64,000 nt of DNA from Marsupella aquatica. Its lineage: Eukaryota > Marchantiophyta. Both the position numbers and the translations under genes were made by a program. Positions 44,601 through 54,314 of this stretch are shown here, in pieces. Location of the stretch: contig OZ316891.1 of NCBI GenBank assembly GCA_973895155.1, positions 32,054,001 to 32,118,000 on the forward strand, given 5' to 3'. Numbering within the stretch: position 1 is the stretch's first letter; every line of letters starts with the position of its first letter. The notes beneath the pieces were generated by a model. It saw only the letters and a program-made list of their open reading frames with translations. It searched no databases and was not told where the DNA came from.

Positions 44601-45020
44601 TGCAGCTGCCATCGGTGCAGCCGGTGCCTGTATCAACACAGGTGGTAATGGCGCTTGTTGGGCCACCGGTAACAGCACCGATGATAGGTGTGAGATGATT
44701 TGTGGCAATGCAGTGAGCTCTGGGATCAGATTTTGTAACTCAGACTGCACCAACACAAAGGGCTCTCCTTCTTCTCGCTCGTGATCTATGTCTGGCTCTT
44801 CGTCTGGGCATATGGCCTCATTACGTTGAGCCTCTTCCTGTTGCACACCAACTTGTTCTTCCAGCACCAGTGGCAACCTCCTCTCTTCTGCAAGCCGTAA
44901 GCGTTCTTCGGCAGCAACTCGTCGTCTGGTCCCAATCCAAGAGGGCCCCCCTTCTAGCTCTGATCTTGGGGTACGTGTGTGTTGGGGACTTCCTCTACCT
45001 CCCCTTCTCCCTCTCGGCAT
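38622..45020 (-). CDS. A2 Gag-Pol polyprotein, 2132 aa
   Basis: The frame is full length with no stop or frameshift. Gag, three CCHC knuckles, retropepsin-like DGGS site, reverse transcriptase (FIDDF), RNase H and integrase (HHCC, then D, D, E) are arranged as in A1. Three amino-acid differences from A1 were seen, none in a catalytic residue; the S-to-G change lies just after the FIDDFAVY box. As in A1, the C-terminus reads 11 codons into the 3' LTR. It looks capable of making all of the enzymes. Confidence 0.96.
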   Translation of the reverse strand: MPRGRRGGRGSPQHTRTPRSELEGGPSWIGTRRRVAAEERLRLAEERRLPLVLEEQVGVQQEEAQRNEAICPDEEPDIDHEREEGEPFVLVQSELQNLIPELTALPQIISHLSSVLLPVAQQAPLPPVLIQAPAAPMAAAQRTRVQYVPFKGRPKDDPDEWIEEFEGIAEANGESAHKLTIIPGMMRGEAGPWFISLLANVKADWALFKQAFLKEFRSIGVEATSLLKVGQLRMKKKESLRRFLQRFQKLVRRIQARTDDAMRQAWFVAALPSKMGFFVRQAKPTTLAEAIAAAESYTAADATSKRCQRKKLKPVDSSSSEESSGSDSDSSDESEDSESTTESDTTESEAERRRRKKKKLSKKVKKSSHREVILPTVAVTPLSTARRLKEQEARYDELTEQMKALKVHFAGLKPERRKVPVERANVWCTKCMKFGHAPKECPAGEPAKVFQVREEDVEGASYSNPSYAAEGPIEYFMEEPPEANVYSVQPLNPGPRSIHGVSTNAGAPAYSNYPNANPGNRPPYPGVRKIPICYNCRVAGHYANVCPEPTRQGNGDFARLCQLCKGEGHLAPHCPTLEAFKAQPIGAQEKKGPPPPLKEASVNFLTTEAVDTPLITRREETVVNIPKQRMTTITEEVVPLVVVVSPVVEIPVVVVATSTEVEVANPSPPSHEWTHAENLPEEDSDEERRHYSCYRVSTRSGKKKGKSELKQKYKEVHQASTSGTSHEPEVPPMEDSDFDRDNPKLFYPKVGEEVRKQLEELEAQAMQAAIDKDMEEAKARKKAEERVVRWKPGEEVIPPIPPATAYNIAQDILDCPVSATIGQLLRDSSLYRRQVKEILMRRRRRRRLPKVGADPIQVNWVTEDLGAPELTVDINGCAIRFVPVDGGSGVNIMTEETANRLGYTELEPPARAMRLADGARVVPLGCLTKIPTMIGGKSFPLNYLVMRPVRPYGFPILIGRPWLYVAKVTSDWGKRQFRFGIPTITIPWSAESPHGETTTMEEEYDSEVTSDEDEDEVYMVKLISHLTEEDVFGPGVATQEHAVEESVSQVHAVLEEMEDERSKIVEAEPLEIHDREAEDHPEEVEMQAHTIMFDDEQREQFLNDILDDDFREELLSHYKESDVEEIMAHVTKDPPPSRPDQEESDAPVYGGMRLARLEETFDEETRNKLDVIRPEQYTKVEVGEGKTLNIGSKLDATEQRTIQELLKEYQDVFAWSHQDLKGVPPEFGEHSIDLMSGARPVRQRQYRLNPKYSLMVKEEIDRLLDAGFIYPVMHSEWVSPIVIVPKKKGPDGKVKIRVCQDFRKLNDATKKDHYPLPFTDIVLDMVAGWEIYSFLDGYSGYNQIWIREEDQLKTAFTTEWGIFAFRRMPFGLCNAPGMFQRLMMNIFHDFLRRFLEIFIDDFAVYGKRVKHPEHLRLTFQRCRETCLKLHPEKCFFGIEEGILLGHKVSARGIEVDREKVAVWVAVSFPKNVKEVRGFLGCVGYYRRFIKDFAKVAMPLTSMLKKGSEFEPTPSRQAAFDELKKRLLEAPVLITPNWNKEFHVYVDVSGFCIGAVLSQLDDDGRDHPIYFASRQLAPAEKNYSPTDREALGIIYACKKYRHYLLGYKVVFHTDHNSLKYMVNKPDLSGRIARWVLLLQEFNYEVRVRSGKSHSNADFFSRIEGASDSQEIDDRFPDEEVFSVNTEATTWYGEILEFLRTARVPSRLGPERAAVFLRKTGPYLLVKGVLHKYGMDGRLRRCLEEAEIRTVMAALHEEEAGGHFARETTARKILDAGYWWPTLFRDVHRYIQRCDPCQRQGKPGPSSRHPLVPILPLAPFEKWGVDFIGPFTPITRRGRKRYIILATDYATKWVEARATAKDDANTTARFLYEQIFTRFGPPLELVSDRGTHFLNHTIERLTENYLISHRKTTPYHPRANGLTERANGIMGKILNKTVSAHKTDWDLKLLAATYAYNLAHKTTTGHSPYFLVFGQHSLVPVEFEVPTIRILTREREGAEESVASRIQQLEQLTETREEALTHTEQEQGKRKSHYDSRLRRVSIEEGDLVLLYDSRFMHFPGKLHTRWMGPYVVDAVYSNGSVQLKTLEGQLLNTRINQERLKKYYTEEEYGARGGASQLREELCDGYPVTGSHT
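38661..38670 (-). promoter_or_regulatory. A2 polypurine tract
   Basis: On the minus strand this reads AAGAGAGGAG, three bases from the 3' LTR, identical to A1. Confidence 0.8.
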
Positions 45021-45080
45021 CCCATTGAGACCTGCATTCCAAACTTACACCAATGTCTCAGAAAGCAATATTTGTAAACA

Positions 45081-45177
45081 TCAACCGTCGCACGATGCGT
45101 TGTGGTTGACGTACAATAACAAAGTAACCAACAAACTTCTCACGTATCAACCGTCGCAAGTTGCGTTGTGGTTGATA
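45081..45177 (-). other. A2 leader hairpin pair
   Basis: Both imperfect palindromes of the family A leader are present, at 45081-45109 and 45145-45177, with the same arms as in A1. Confidence 0.7.
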
Positions 45178-45237
45178 GGTTTGAACTCCCAATAGACGTA
45201 GCTCCCCTCCTTCGTGTCGTCAAACAAGAAGAAGGAT

Positions 45238-45255
45238 TCCCCGGCAGCGGCGCCA
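45238..45255 (-). promoter_or_regulatory. A2 primer-binding site (tRNA-Asp type)
   Basis: Its reverse complement is the same 18-nt site as in A1, including the single mismatch to tRNA-Asp. Confidence 0.9.
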
Positions 45256-45275
45256 AAAACAAAAGACCACACTTA

Positions 45276-48200
45276 TGTCACTTGCCTCTCCAACGGTTAA
45301 TACGTGCAAACCGCACTTTTCTTCGCTTAAACCGTTGGTATCGTATTACGGGGTCGTGGAGGGACGCTATTTGGATTCTTTTCACACCAGGATGAGTATT
45401 TTGGTTTCCGCTCCCGGAAATGTAGGTTTTGATCAAGTCTACCGACTACCCTCACCCCACAGCTTTTGATCAAGTCCTGCCGACTACCCCACTACACCTT
45501 CACTCGGAGTCACCCAAAGAGTGCTGTCACCACCCCTACTCACAAGGCCGACTCAAACCAAGCAAGTTTCTTCAAATCATAGAACGGGAGAACACAATTC
45601 GGAAAGCGAAAAAGGGAGAAGGAACACACAACAAAAGCCCATCAAGTCAAATGTACAGATCCATATCTCTTGGGAAAAACGATACACATTGCATGAGTAA
45701 CCCGGCCTCCTGCCGTCTACTCAACTCCTGCCTCTCCGGACAATGAGTATGGCTCCCCCTCACTACTCTGAACACGCTTTCAAACTCCTCAGGCTCCACT
45801 CTATCCCTCCTTGCTAACTTCACACTGAGTCCCCCTAACTACTTCGGGGCTATCCCCCTAAATACTGAAAAATCACACCAAAGCACCCCTCACAGGGTCA
45901 CAACGGTGGCGGCTACCCTAGCGGCGCCGCTAAAACCTTGCACTAAGAGAAATCCTTAAACTGAAGAGGAGCATGCGGCACACACATGCTGCTAAAACCC
46001 TAAACCCAAAACAAGGGGGCCGACGGTGCCTTCGACGGCGCCCCAACAGTACACGTGAACCCTGAAAGTGAGAGGCACCCCAAAATGGCCGAAACTAGGT
46101 GCCCTTCCAAGTGCACACCTGAGCTCACCCCTGGATAGCTCTTCTTTTCCTGCTTCCGAATCACTAAGTCGCTCCCTCAACGGACTTCAGACGCCTGAGT
46201 TATGGCCGTTTCCGTACCGCAAAAACATAAGTTCTCCAGGCCATAACTTGCTCATCCTGGCTCCGTTTGAGGAGCGCCGCCTCTTGTTGGAATCAGCTCC
46301 GCGAGCTCATCCCAACAAGCCCATGAGTGACCCCCCACTAAAATGTTGGAAATCTGGAGGCCGTACACCCACGTCCGTACGCCTATCTAATCCTCCTCTT
46401 CTTCTTCGCTCTCGGTGCCCGGACTTGTGCCCCGTGAGTGGTCCTCCTCCTCATCACTCACGGGAGTGAGTGCCACCGTACTTTTCTTCTTCTTCGACGG
46501 AGTACTCTTAGTGCTGCTGCTCCCGCGCTTCCTCAAAGCAGCCAAGGCCTGCCACGCCTTGATGTACCCCTCACCAATTGTGTCCTTCCAGAGGGTAGCC
46601 TCTTCTCCGGACCGCAACTCCAACGGTAGAACTTGCCCCGTGGCCATGGGAGTCCCGGGGGTGACAGACCTGGGTGGCATCCCCGTACTGACCTGAGCCT
46701 CCCGTAACGATTTCCGTACCTCCCGGAGCTTCTTCTCCAAGCTCTTACTCTTCTCCTGACTCTTCTTGGCTCCATCCAACAAGGGTCCATACTTCCCACT
46801 AACCTCCTTCACCACCATCTCGATAGCTTGGGAGATCACATCCGGGGAAAGTGTGGAGCCAGGTGTGCCGGGACTCTTCCGTTTCCCTAGACTCAGGGCC
46901 TCACTTCTCTTCGCTCGTGTCTCAAAGGCTGCCACCTGACTCCGTAGTGCTCCCACCTGGTTCCTCCACTCCATCACTTCTCCAGAATTTTGCTTCTCTT
47001 TGGCCAATGCTTGCCTCAACGCTCCTACTTCTTCTGCTTCCTTGGCCTTGGTGGACAAAGCTCCCTTCAAGTTGGTGATCTCTACGTGAGCTGCATTGAT
47101 GTGCCTGACCTTCTCATGAATGGTCTGCTCCTTGGTCTTGATCACCTCCTTCAGTGACAGGATGCTCTGCTCTAACGTCTCTACTTTGACTGTGGCGTGC
47201 TTGAGAGACTCCCTCAATGCGTGGACTAGCTTGAGTCCCTCGTGGACTCCCTCTCTGAAATCCCGTAGCTCTGCCAAGTAAACATCCGGAATGTTGTATT
47301 CCAGAGGCTGTTTCGGATCTCCCACGAGTGATTCAAGCCACTCCAATGTGCAATCATCCTCCTGGTTCTCTTCTTCTCTATTATCCTCCCCACCAGCAGA
47401 CAATGATTCCTCCGTGAGCTTCCCTAAAACAGTAGTGGCAATACTCCGGATCTCCGTGGTGAGAGATGATCCCGTGTCTTCATGCCCCGGAGAACCAATC
47501 AACCCTTCTGCCCTGGCCAATACAAATGACCCCATCAAATGTACAGCCCCACCTGGTTTCACACTCCCGGGCTCAGCGGCCAATAGCTTCTTCAATCCGT
47601 AGCACCACCATCCGTACACATGGGCTGGGTAGTTCTTGATGTCCATAGCTACCACGAAATGCTCCTCATTCAGCACTCCGGATTGCACGTTGCCAAGAAC
47701 CCGTTGATGCACCTTGGCCAGGAAGCCCTTATACTCAACATCCTTGACAGCAGAAAGAGGGATGGCGGTGGTGGAGGTAGGATTGGTCACCCAAGTGGCC
47801 ACCATTTTCAACGTGAGTTCTCCCCTGATATTCCGAGGTGTGAATGAGAATTTCTGATTCTCAAGAAACAATAGCTTAGCCAACTCCACATGGGGCACTA
47901 CACGTTTGAGACATTCAAAGTAGATTCCCTCCGTTCGGAACTCCATCCCGGCCTCAATGTCCCAGCTCTTCCCTGAAGGGATGGTAATCTCCACCTTCAT
48001 GAATTCTGTAAGCCCGGTGGCTTGGAAAATGTTCCGACAATCCTCCATCACCTTGGTGGAGGTCTTGGGATAAATTCGACGAAAAATCTTCCTACCCACC
48101 GGTGAGGAACCCGCTGCCAATCCCGTGCTCATCATAACTTCTCTCTCTTCCCTTTCCCGTGTAATCCGAGTCTCCACGTAGTCACGGTAAGCAGCCTTGT

Positions 48201-49407
48201 ATCTCCGAATGCGTGACGCACTAAACTCTGGTTGATCTAGCATCCATGCATCCCGAAATCAATTTCTCAATCACCAATCCCGTCACCCGTGGCAATGTCA
48301 ATTCCCTGGCCCGAAACAGCCCCCGTAGCCCGATCACTTAAATTCTCTCAATTTCCCGTCACTACTCCGTGCGGCCGCCACTAATGCCTGGAAGAATGAC
48401 GCCAGCAAGCCCCACTAATCCACCATGAAAGAGAGAGCTTCAAAAATAATTAGAATCTGGAGAGAGCTTCCGGCAAGAGAGAGAAGAACCCCGTTTTTGC
48501 TTTCGGCAATGAGAGGGTCGTGCAAAAGGAAGAGGGAAAGAAAAAGGAAGGAAAAAAAAAAAAAAATAGAACCGAAAAAACTCCTGGCGCCTTCGCCATG
48601 CGCCCCGGCCCATTTCTCGGGCCTTACCCTTGCGTCCTCCTGCGCGCGGCCCTATGCAGGGCGCGCGGCCATTCCTCCCGGCTCGCGGGAGGCCCTTCAA
48701 CTCCCCCCCGCTCGCGTGATCCTCCCAGCTCGCGGGAGGCCCTTTAACTCCCCCCCGCTCGCGTGATCCTCCCAGCTCGCGGGAGGCCCTTTAACTCCCC
48801 CCCGCTCGCGTGATCCTCCCAGCTCGCGGGAGGCCCTTTAACTCCCCCCCGCTCGCGTGATCCTCCCAGCTCGCGGGAGGCCCTTTAACTCCCCCCCCCC
48901 CGCTCGCTTGCGCTCCTTCAGCTCGCGGAGCCTCATTAATTGCCCGGGCACGCAGCCCTATGGGCTCGCGAGGCAGCCCCTTCAGCTCGCGGAGCCCCAT
49001 TAATCGCCCGGGCACGCAGCCCTATGGGCTCGCGAGGCAGCCCCTCTTTCTCTCGGACGGCCACTAATGGGACTCGCCCTCCTGAGGAGGGATTTATTTA
49101 AAAAAAAACCCCCCCCTCTCCTGACTTTGCAATGGGGGTCTCAACAATAGCTCTTGAAGCAAAACGGTAAGTCCTATGGGGCTGGTCCTGGCTAGTTTCA
49201 AGGTCCCAAAATATTTGCCCACTTAGGTCGCCGCAAATCTTAGAACTATTATGAGAGAAAGAATATAAAGTCACCTGGGGCATCATCAACCTATAATGAC
49301 GGAATTAACTAAAAATTAAAAAATGGCTTATTTACATTGACTATTAACAAGGTATCGGCCTTTGCAACCAGTTATGTGTGACTTCCCGTGACGGGGTACC
49401 CGTCACA
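45276..49407 (-). repeat. A2 5' LTR (4132 bp)
   Basis: It has the same length as its partner, with the tandem units at about 48656-48890. The outer edge at 49407 is followed by CACAA, which does not match GTAAG at the other end. Confidence 0.95.
46387..48243 (-). CDS. LTR-borne coiled-coil protein, 618 aa (A2 5' LTR copy)
   Basis: This is the fourth copy, intact and with the same translation. In this 5' LTR it lies upstream of Gag-Pol on the presumed transcript, the position in which it could be translated as a leader cistron. Confidence 0.85.
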   Translation of the reverse strand: MLDQPEFSASRIRRYKAAYRDYVETRITREREEREVMMSTGLAAGSSPVGRKIFRRIYPKTSTKVMEDCRNIFQATGLTEFMKVEITIPSGKSWDIEAGMEFRTEGIYFECLKRVVPHVELAKLLFLENQKFSFTPRNIRGELTLKMVATWVTNPTSTTAIPLSAVKDVEYKGFLAKVHQRVLGNVQSGVLNEEHFVVAMDIKNYPAHVYGWWCYGLKKLLAAEPGSVKPGGAVHLMGSFVLARAEGLIGSPGHEDTGSSLTTEIRSIATTVLGKLTEESLSAGGEDNREEENQEDDCTLEWLESLVGDPKQPLEYNIPDVYLAELRDFREGVHEGLKLVHALRESLKHATVKVETLEQSILSLKEVIKTKEQTIHEKVRHINAAHVEITNLKGALSTKAKEAEEVGALRQALAKEKQNSGEVMEWRNQVGALRSQVAAFETRAKRSEALSLGKRKSPGTPGSTLSPDVISQAIEMVVKEVSGKYGPLLDGAKKSQEKSKSLEKKLREVRKSLREAQVSTGMPPRSVTPGTPMATGQVLPLELRSGEEATLWKDTIGEGYIKAWQALAALRKRGSSSTKSTPSKKKKSTVALTPVSDEEEDHSRGTSPGTESEEEEED

Positions 49408-49409
49408 CA

Positions 49410-50375
49410 CAACCACAGAAAATAATTGAGTCTACGCCAGCCAAAGGAACTCCAGCAACTACGACGGAGACAGCACAAACTACTGCAACAACAACCATGG
49501 ATAGAGCGGCAGGGAAGCGAAAGTAGAGGGAGAAGAAGCTTCTGGTTGAGAAACCTACTTCAGTTGAGAAGAAGATCACGGCTCCAGCCGAGAAGAAGAA
49601 GCTTCCAGCCGAGAAGAAGAAGCTTCCAGCCGAGAAGAAGTCGAGGGAGAAGAAGAAACAAAAAACCGACACCGGAGTTGTGAATTCAACTCCTATAGAT
49701 TTTTCATTACATGCTGAAGATGAGGGTGATAGGCCACATGCTCCAGAGGAGAAAGACGTCTTAGAAGGGAATGAAGTTCTTCAACAAATGGAGCAGTACT
49801 ATACTTTTGGGATAAACGAAATTTTTCTGATCCCAGTTGAAAGTATTTTTGCCGCACCAGCGAGACTATGCTATCGGATGATGAATTTTGATCATGTGCA
49901 AGACATTGCTGATTCCATGATCAAAACACCTGGGCATGAGCCACATGTCGCTGATTTGATTCCTTTTAACGTCGAGCGAAGAAAGGTACTCCACTTTGAG
50001 AATACGGAGTCGGACCGGAAGGATTTTTTGGCCGGAGTGAAAAAGGGCGAGGTCCAATTTCTAGCCGTTAGTGGTCAGCACTCTGCGAGAGCTGCGAGAT
50101 GGATTCGTGATTGGGCAACGAAGGATGCCAAGCTCACCCAGTTGGCCAAGAAGTTAGAATTCAGGAAATCCAGAATATTGTCTGATCGCACACCGTCTTC
50201 AATTCTTGTTGAGCACTCCATGAGATCAAACGCCATCAATAGCACGATGGTGTTTCAATCTTGCTTTAAAGATACAGTTGTCCATGCGAGGCGGCAGTTT
50301 GTTGAATGTGGAAATCCAGACAAACCAAAACATGGCGACAACAAAACAAATGCTCAAGACAACCAAAAATTTCAG
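49410..50375 (+). CDS. ParB-like domain exon of a ParB / methyltransferase-like gene
   Basis: The frame is open from the A2 edge, with a good start context (ACCATGG at 49495-49500). A TAG at 49524-49526 follows nine codons later, after which the frame is clear to 50375. After a Lys/Glu/Pro-rich leader with LPAEKKK repeats, residues encoded at about 49815-50110 resemble a ParB/sulfiredoxin-like fold: LIPVESIFAAPAR, then HVQDIADSMIKTPGHEPHV and the closing VSGQHSARAARW, comparable to the family's G-H/Q-x-R-x-x-A end. ParB-like domains next to DNA methylases are common in bacteria and phages. The exon ends on a full codon before GTAAGA. The stop may be real decay, or translation may start downstream of it. 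Confidence 0.6.
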
Positions 50376-50614
50376 GTAAGAAATGTGATTACTTTGTATG
50401 CATTTCTCTACCATAGAGAGTAATTCTATTTTGGATTCGGATGGTCTCAGTCCGACACGATTTGTCAAAGAGTATTGGAACTTTTGGAATGTTTAGTACG
50501 AGTTTTCTTTTTGATTGAGACCATCCGAATCCAATACTATTATCGCACATTAGAATCCTTTTTTTCCAACCCTTGCGTTGGGGATAACTGACTAGCTTTC
50601 CTTTTGGATTGTAG
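50376..50614 (+). other. Intron with 19-bp inverted repeat
   Basis: This 239-bp intron runs from GTAAGA to TTGTAG and joins two full codons, keeping frame. It contains a perfect 19-bp inverted repeat (50431-50449 and 50516-50534, TTGGATTCGGATGGTCTCA) with a 66-nt loop. The arms include the TCTCA motif shared with the gene's other intron hairpins. Confidence 0.85.
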
Positions 50615-52917
50615 GATTGGTTGGCTCTGGCAAGAATGACTATGGGCAGGAAGGACTTGCGAAATGTATACTGGCTACTTTTTGCGGACAACGATCTTTT
50701 TGAGTTGTGGCGGTTAGTCTGTGAGATGTGGTTGCATGGGAAACTTCCTGATGGAGCTGGGATGGAAGGAAATAACAAGTCCGAAAAAGCAATTACCGTT
50801 GCCATGTTTCGTCCCTTTGATGGTGAGTTGATCTCACAGAAAGACATCACAAAAATCCTGACACAAGTGAAGTCAGGAAAGGCATTGCTGAAGAAAGATG
50901 CCACAAATAAATCTGACATACCCTCAATAGAGGAGCTTGCGAAGGATGTGAAAAAAGTGAGGAAGCTCAAGTCTCTCATTGAGGAGTACTACTTCGGCAA
51001 GGATCCAAGGAATTTCCCTTCGGATACCGATTGGAAGAAAGTTGTAGAGGTTCTGCCATTGTTGAGTGTTGACGCAGAATTCAGTAGATGCAGAAGAGCG
51101 GCTGGTGAAGTTTTTTTGTCAAATTTGTTGAAGCCAAATCATACCAGGGAGAGTGCAATCTTGCCAATAGCTCTGGTGATGCGCCTTGATGACATTTATT
51201 GCCAGAAGTTTGGCGGAGGGACACATTCTCGGAGCCAACCGTGGGTCACGTTCTTTAGTGACAATCTAATGAAAACAGTTGATCCACCAGCAATAGAAGA
51301 ATCATCTCCAACGTGCTCACTTGCCATTGTTGACTTCAGTCGAGATCACCAGAAGCTGTGGACGGAAGCAGAAGTTTTGGTCTTTCTGCAATACATTGTG
51401 GAGCTACCACAAAATCTTACAATCGTTGTAGCCATAACTGTTCATCCGGGGCCTCTTGCAATGAATGTCCTAAGCTCACTTCGAAAATTGGGACAAGAGA
51501 AATCTCTCACCATTCACATTGAGTATGGGAGTTATTCTCGAGAGGATCAACCGCACCCGCTTGATTCGTGTTGGGGAGGCGGAATTGAAGAAGTTATATT
51601 CGCAGGAATTTCTCGAGATGAAAATGTGAATTGGAATGATGTTTTCAAACCCAATCACCCAAAGCCAAAATTCTTTTTTGGTTCAAAAGATACTGATTTT
51701 GAGGTCACCAAGATTGACACTGGGAAGGCAAAGGTTGACACAGACGACGTGTCAAAACCTGAAGATCTAAAAATGATGCTGACCCCAGAAGAGGTGACCA
51801 AGGTTTTGCACATGGCCCCTCGATTTGAGATAGTTGGTGCTCGTGGTGGTTGGGTGAATCCACATGCCAAACCCACGCGGATGATACAGAGGATTATTGA
51901 ATCCTTGTCAGAAGCTAGAGACTTGATTCTTGATTTTTTCTCGGGTGGTCAAGTGATGAAGACAGCATTCTTGGTGCAACGCGAATGCTTTGTTTATTGT
52001 GACTCTCAAGATGAGAGACACTTTGTGGAAGCGTATGCTTCATTCCTTTGCGAGAGGGTCCCCTCAATCAAGGAAAATTGGGATCCTCGTGGTGGGAGTT
52101 CTAGGCATTGGAAACCCACTATTGCGGATGTTTCTACCGAACATGAATCAGCTGATAATTCCAAAGAAGTGGGCGCTAAGTCAGTCAAAGATGATGGGGC
52201 ATCAGAGGTGGCGTATGCAAAGAATTTGGATGACCGTGTAGGTCAAAGTGAAAGCATAGAACCCTACGATGTTGATGATAACGTTGGTCTTGCACCACGC
52301 CCTTCATCACGTGCAGATGACGTCCCTTTGGAACCCTATGAAGTTGAGGTTGATGACAACTTGGACAAGGATGGTCTCAATCCAAATGTGGTGCAACGAG
52401 AAACGGACGGAATTGGTGATCCGATTGACATTGATACATTTGAAAATCGTTCGTCAACCAATTTGGTCGCGGATGGTGGAGACAGACAGGTCAATTCGAA
52501 TGAAGCTGACACCCAAAATTTGATTCCCGGGACGGCTGTCGAAGTACGTGAGATTCCCATGACCCCAGAAGCCCGTGCATCAGCGACTGTTGACAACCAG
52601 GCAGGTGCTTCAATTTGTCCTGACACACTCTTTTCAGCTTCTGATGACAAATTGGTTTTTGTTCGTTCACACTCGGGAAGTCCAGTTGTCCTTCCTCTCT
52701 CAAAGAAAAAAGGGAATAGAGTTGGATCAACCGGATGGAGGTCACTTGAACGTGATGCACGATGTTATGTGTGGAAAAGTGGGCCAAATAGAGGCCAAGA
52801 AGTTTCATTGGATGCTGCTCCATCGATTCTTAACAGGAAGGAGTATAAGAGAGGAGAATTGGGATTGATAACTCCTGTTTGGACGTCACCTTATTGGGTA
52901 GAACAAAGTACTTCAGA
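50615..52917 (+). CDS. DNA N6/N4-methyltransferase-like exon, split by element D
   Basis: The exon starts at GATTGG after the acceptor and reads DWLALARMTMGRK. A charged helical region is followed by a methyltransferase-like core. CSLAIVDFSRDHQ (about 51323) sits where the catalytic (D/N/S)PP(Y/W) motif is expected. KPTRMIQRIIESLSEARD and ILDFFSGGQVMKTAF (about 51870-51970) match the conserved KPxxLxxRII and DxFxGSG SAM-binding region of N6_N4_Mtase proteins (PF01555 type). The PP(Y/W) residues are absent, so catalysis is doubtful. An acidic, Asp/Glu/Val-rich linker follows, and then a C-terminal module (GWRSLERDARCYVWKSGPN). Element D interrupts codon 'GAT' at 52917/52918; the frame resumes at 59447. 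Confidence 0.7.
52913..52917. repeat. Left target-site duplication of D (TCAGA)
   Basis: TCAGA precedes the LTR start at 52918 and recurs at 59442-59446. Confidence 0.95.
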
Positions 52918-54308
52918 TGTGGTATGGGTGTCCCTGCAATTTTTTCTGGAAACTTGTTTATTTTTAGCATATCACAAGATTTACTTACACTTTAGACACC
53001 TTCCGGCCAACATTTACTTGTTCTGGACACTTATAGAAATATTTGACATCTCCGGCTTTCCTGACGATTCCTAGTGTACTTTGCCCGACGCTGTGACCAG
53101 CGCCCGTTTCTTTTACTCAAGACGCTGCGGAAGCGTCCAACCTCCTCATGACGCTTTTGGCAGCGCCCGACCGCCACCAAGACTCTATGAGGATTTCGAC
53201 CGACGCTGTGGAAAGCGTCAGCTTCAACACACGACGTTGTGAGCAGCGTCCACCCTAGTATTGACGCTGTGAGCAGTGTGAGCAGCGTCCGTTGGTTTTA
53301 CTTAAGACGCTTCTAGCAGCGTCCAGATTCTCCCGACGCTTCTAGCAGCGTCCGCTCAACACTTAGTTTTTGAAGTAGATTACTAGTAAAGTAGTATTCT
53401 ACCACCCTTGTTGAAGTACTTATGTTGTGCTTCTCCCTTGTTTAGTTTTAAGCTTGGAAAGGCACGACTGTTCTTACCTCCTCCATTTTAGGATTCCAAC
53501 ACTTATAAGACAGAGTAGAATGCTCATTTGAAGTAGAGAGAAATAGAGTTAATACTGTATTCAGAATTGAGTCTTCTGAATAGTTTTCTCCTCCTTCCAT
53601 TGTAACAAGGCATGCTGTGAGTGTTTTGTATGGAAGTAAAGCTATATTGATTGAAGTTAAGATTGAATTCAAGAGATTCCTGTGGTGATTGAATTCAGTT
53701 GCAGATTTCTGAAACTCGTATTGAATTCACTGCTAGGCTTGCTTGCAGAGTCGGGATTCGCTAGCCAATTCAAGAATAGTTAATGATAAATGAGAAGTAA
53801 ATTCTGATTCTCAGAGTAGTTAGTACTGTTGCTTTGATTCTGGAATATGGTTTAGAGTTTGACTGAATTGTGTATCGCTGATGTCAAACCATGTTGACGG
53901 CATTTTAAATCATATCATTCATTTGCAATCAGAAAGCTTCTGCTTCATCAGATTGAGAATTCCATTATCATTAACCTTTGTGTTTTGAAGAGTGAGATGG
54001 ATGAATTATGAGATAGATTTCATGTCTATACTGAGCCCAAATCCTTTCTGAAGGAGTGGCAGTAGCAGCTTGTAGTCTCTAAATCCTTACTCATTTCTTC
54101 TCTAATTCATAAATCAGAAGTTCAGTTACTTTGTTGTTTGTTTATTCGATTTTTTTTATTGAGAAGTGAAGTCAACATAGAGCTCAAGACTCTAAATCAC
54201 TCGGAGTGATAAAAGTTATACAATTCATTCTGAAATCTGTTCTTAAAGGGATCGAAACCCTGGTTTTAGGTGAGAAGAGTCACTTTTGATACTTAGCACT
54301 ATACGACA
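52918..54308 (+). repeat. D 5' LTR (1391 bp)
   Basis: It carries an array of GACGCT...AGCGTC short hairpins at 53087-53353, then AT-rich sequence, and ends TACGACA. No substantial ORF lies in it apart from host-frame read-in. Confidence 0.95.
53087..53353. repeat. GACGCT / AGCGTC mini-hairpin array (5' LTR)
   Basis: About eight units have the form GACGCT(N4-8)AGCG(T/C)CC, each a small imperfect palindrome, with different loops such as GTGAGC, TCTAGC and TTTGGC. The array recurs at 58220-58486 in the other LTR, and similar units occur inside the element (55109-55235). Confidence 0.85.
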
Positions 54309-54314
54309 TCTTTT

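Larger units (their letters stand above)
34526..49407 (-). mobile_element. A2: second full-length family A retrotransposon, no target-site duplication
   Basis: This is a complete copy of the A element in the opposite orientation, with two 4132-bp LTRs, primer site, polyprotein and polypurine tract. The Gag-Pol protein differs from A1's at three residues that I found (R/Q near 308, S/G near 1404, H/R near 2034). The flanks are GTAAG on the left and CACAA on the right, so there is no duplication. The left flank is element B1 and the right flank is an unrelated gene. Either ectopic recombination joined two insertions or the assembly did. Confidence 0.95.

Noticed and set aside
52918-53074. Extension of the methyltransferase-like ORF to 53074
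   Set aside because: The last 52 codons lie inside the D LTR. They are read-in from the insertion, not native protein.
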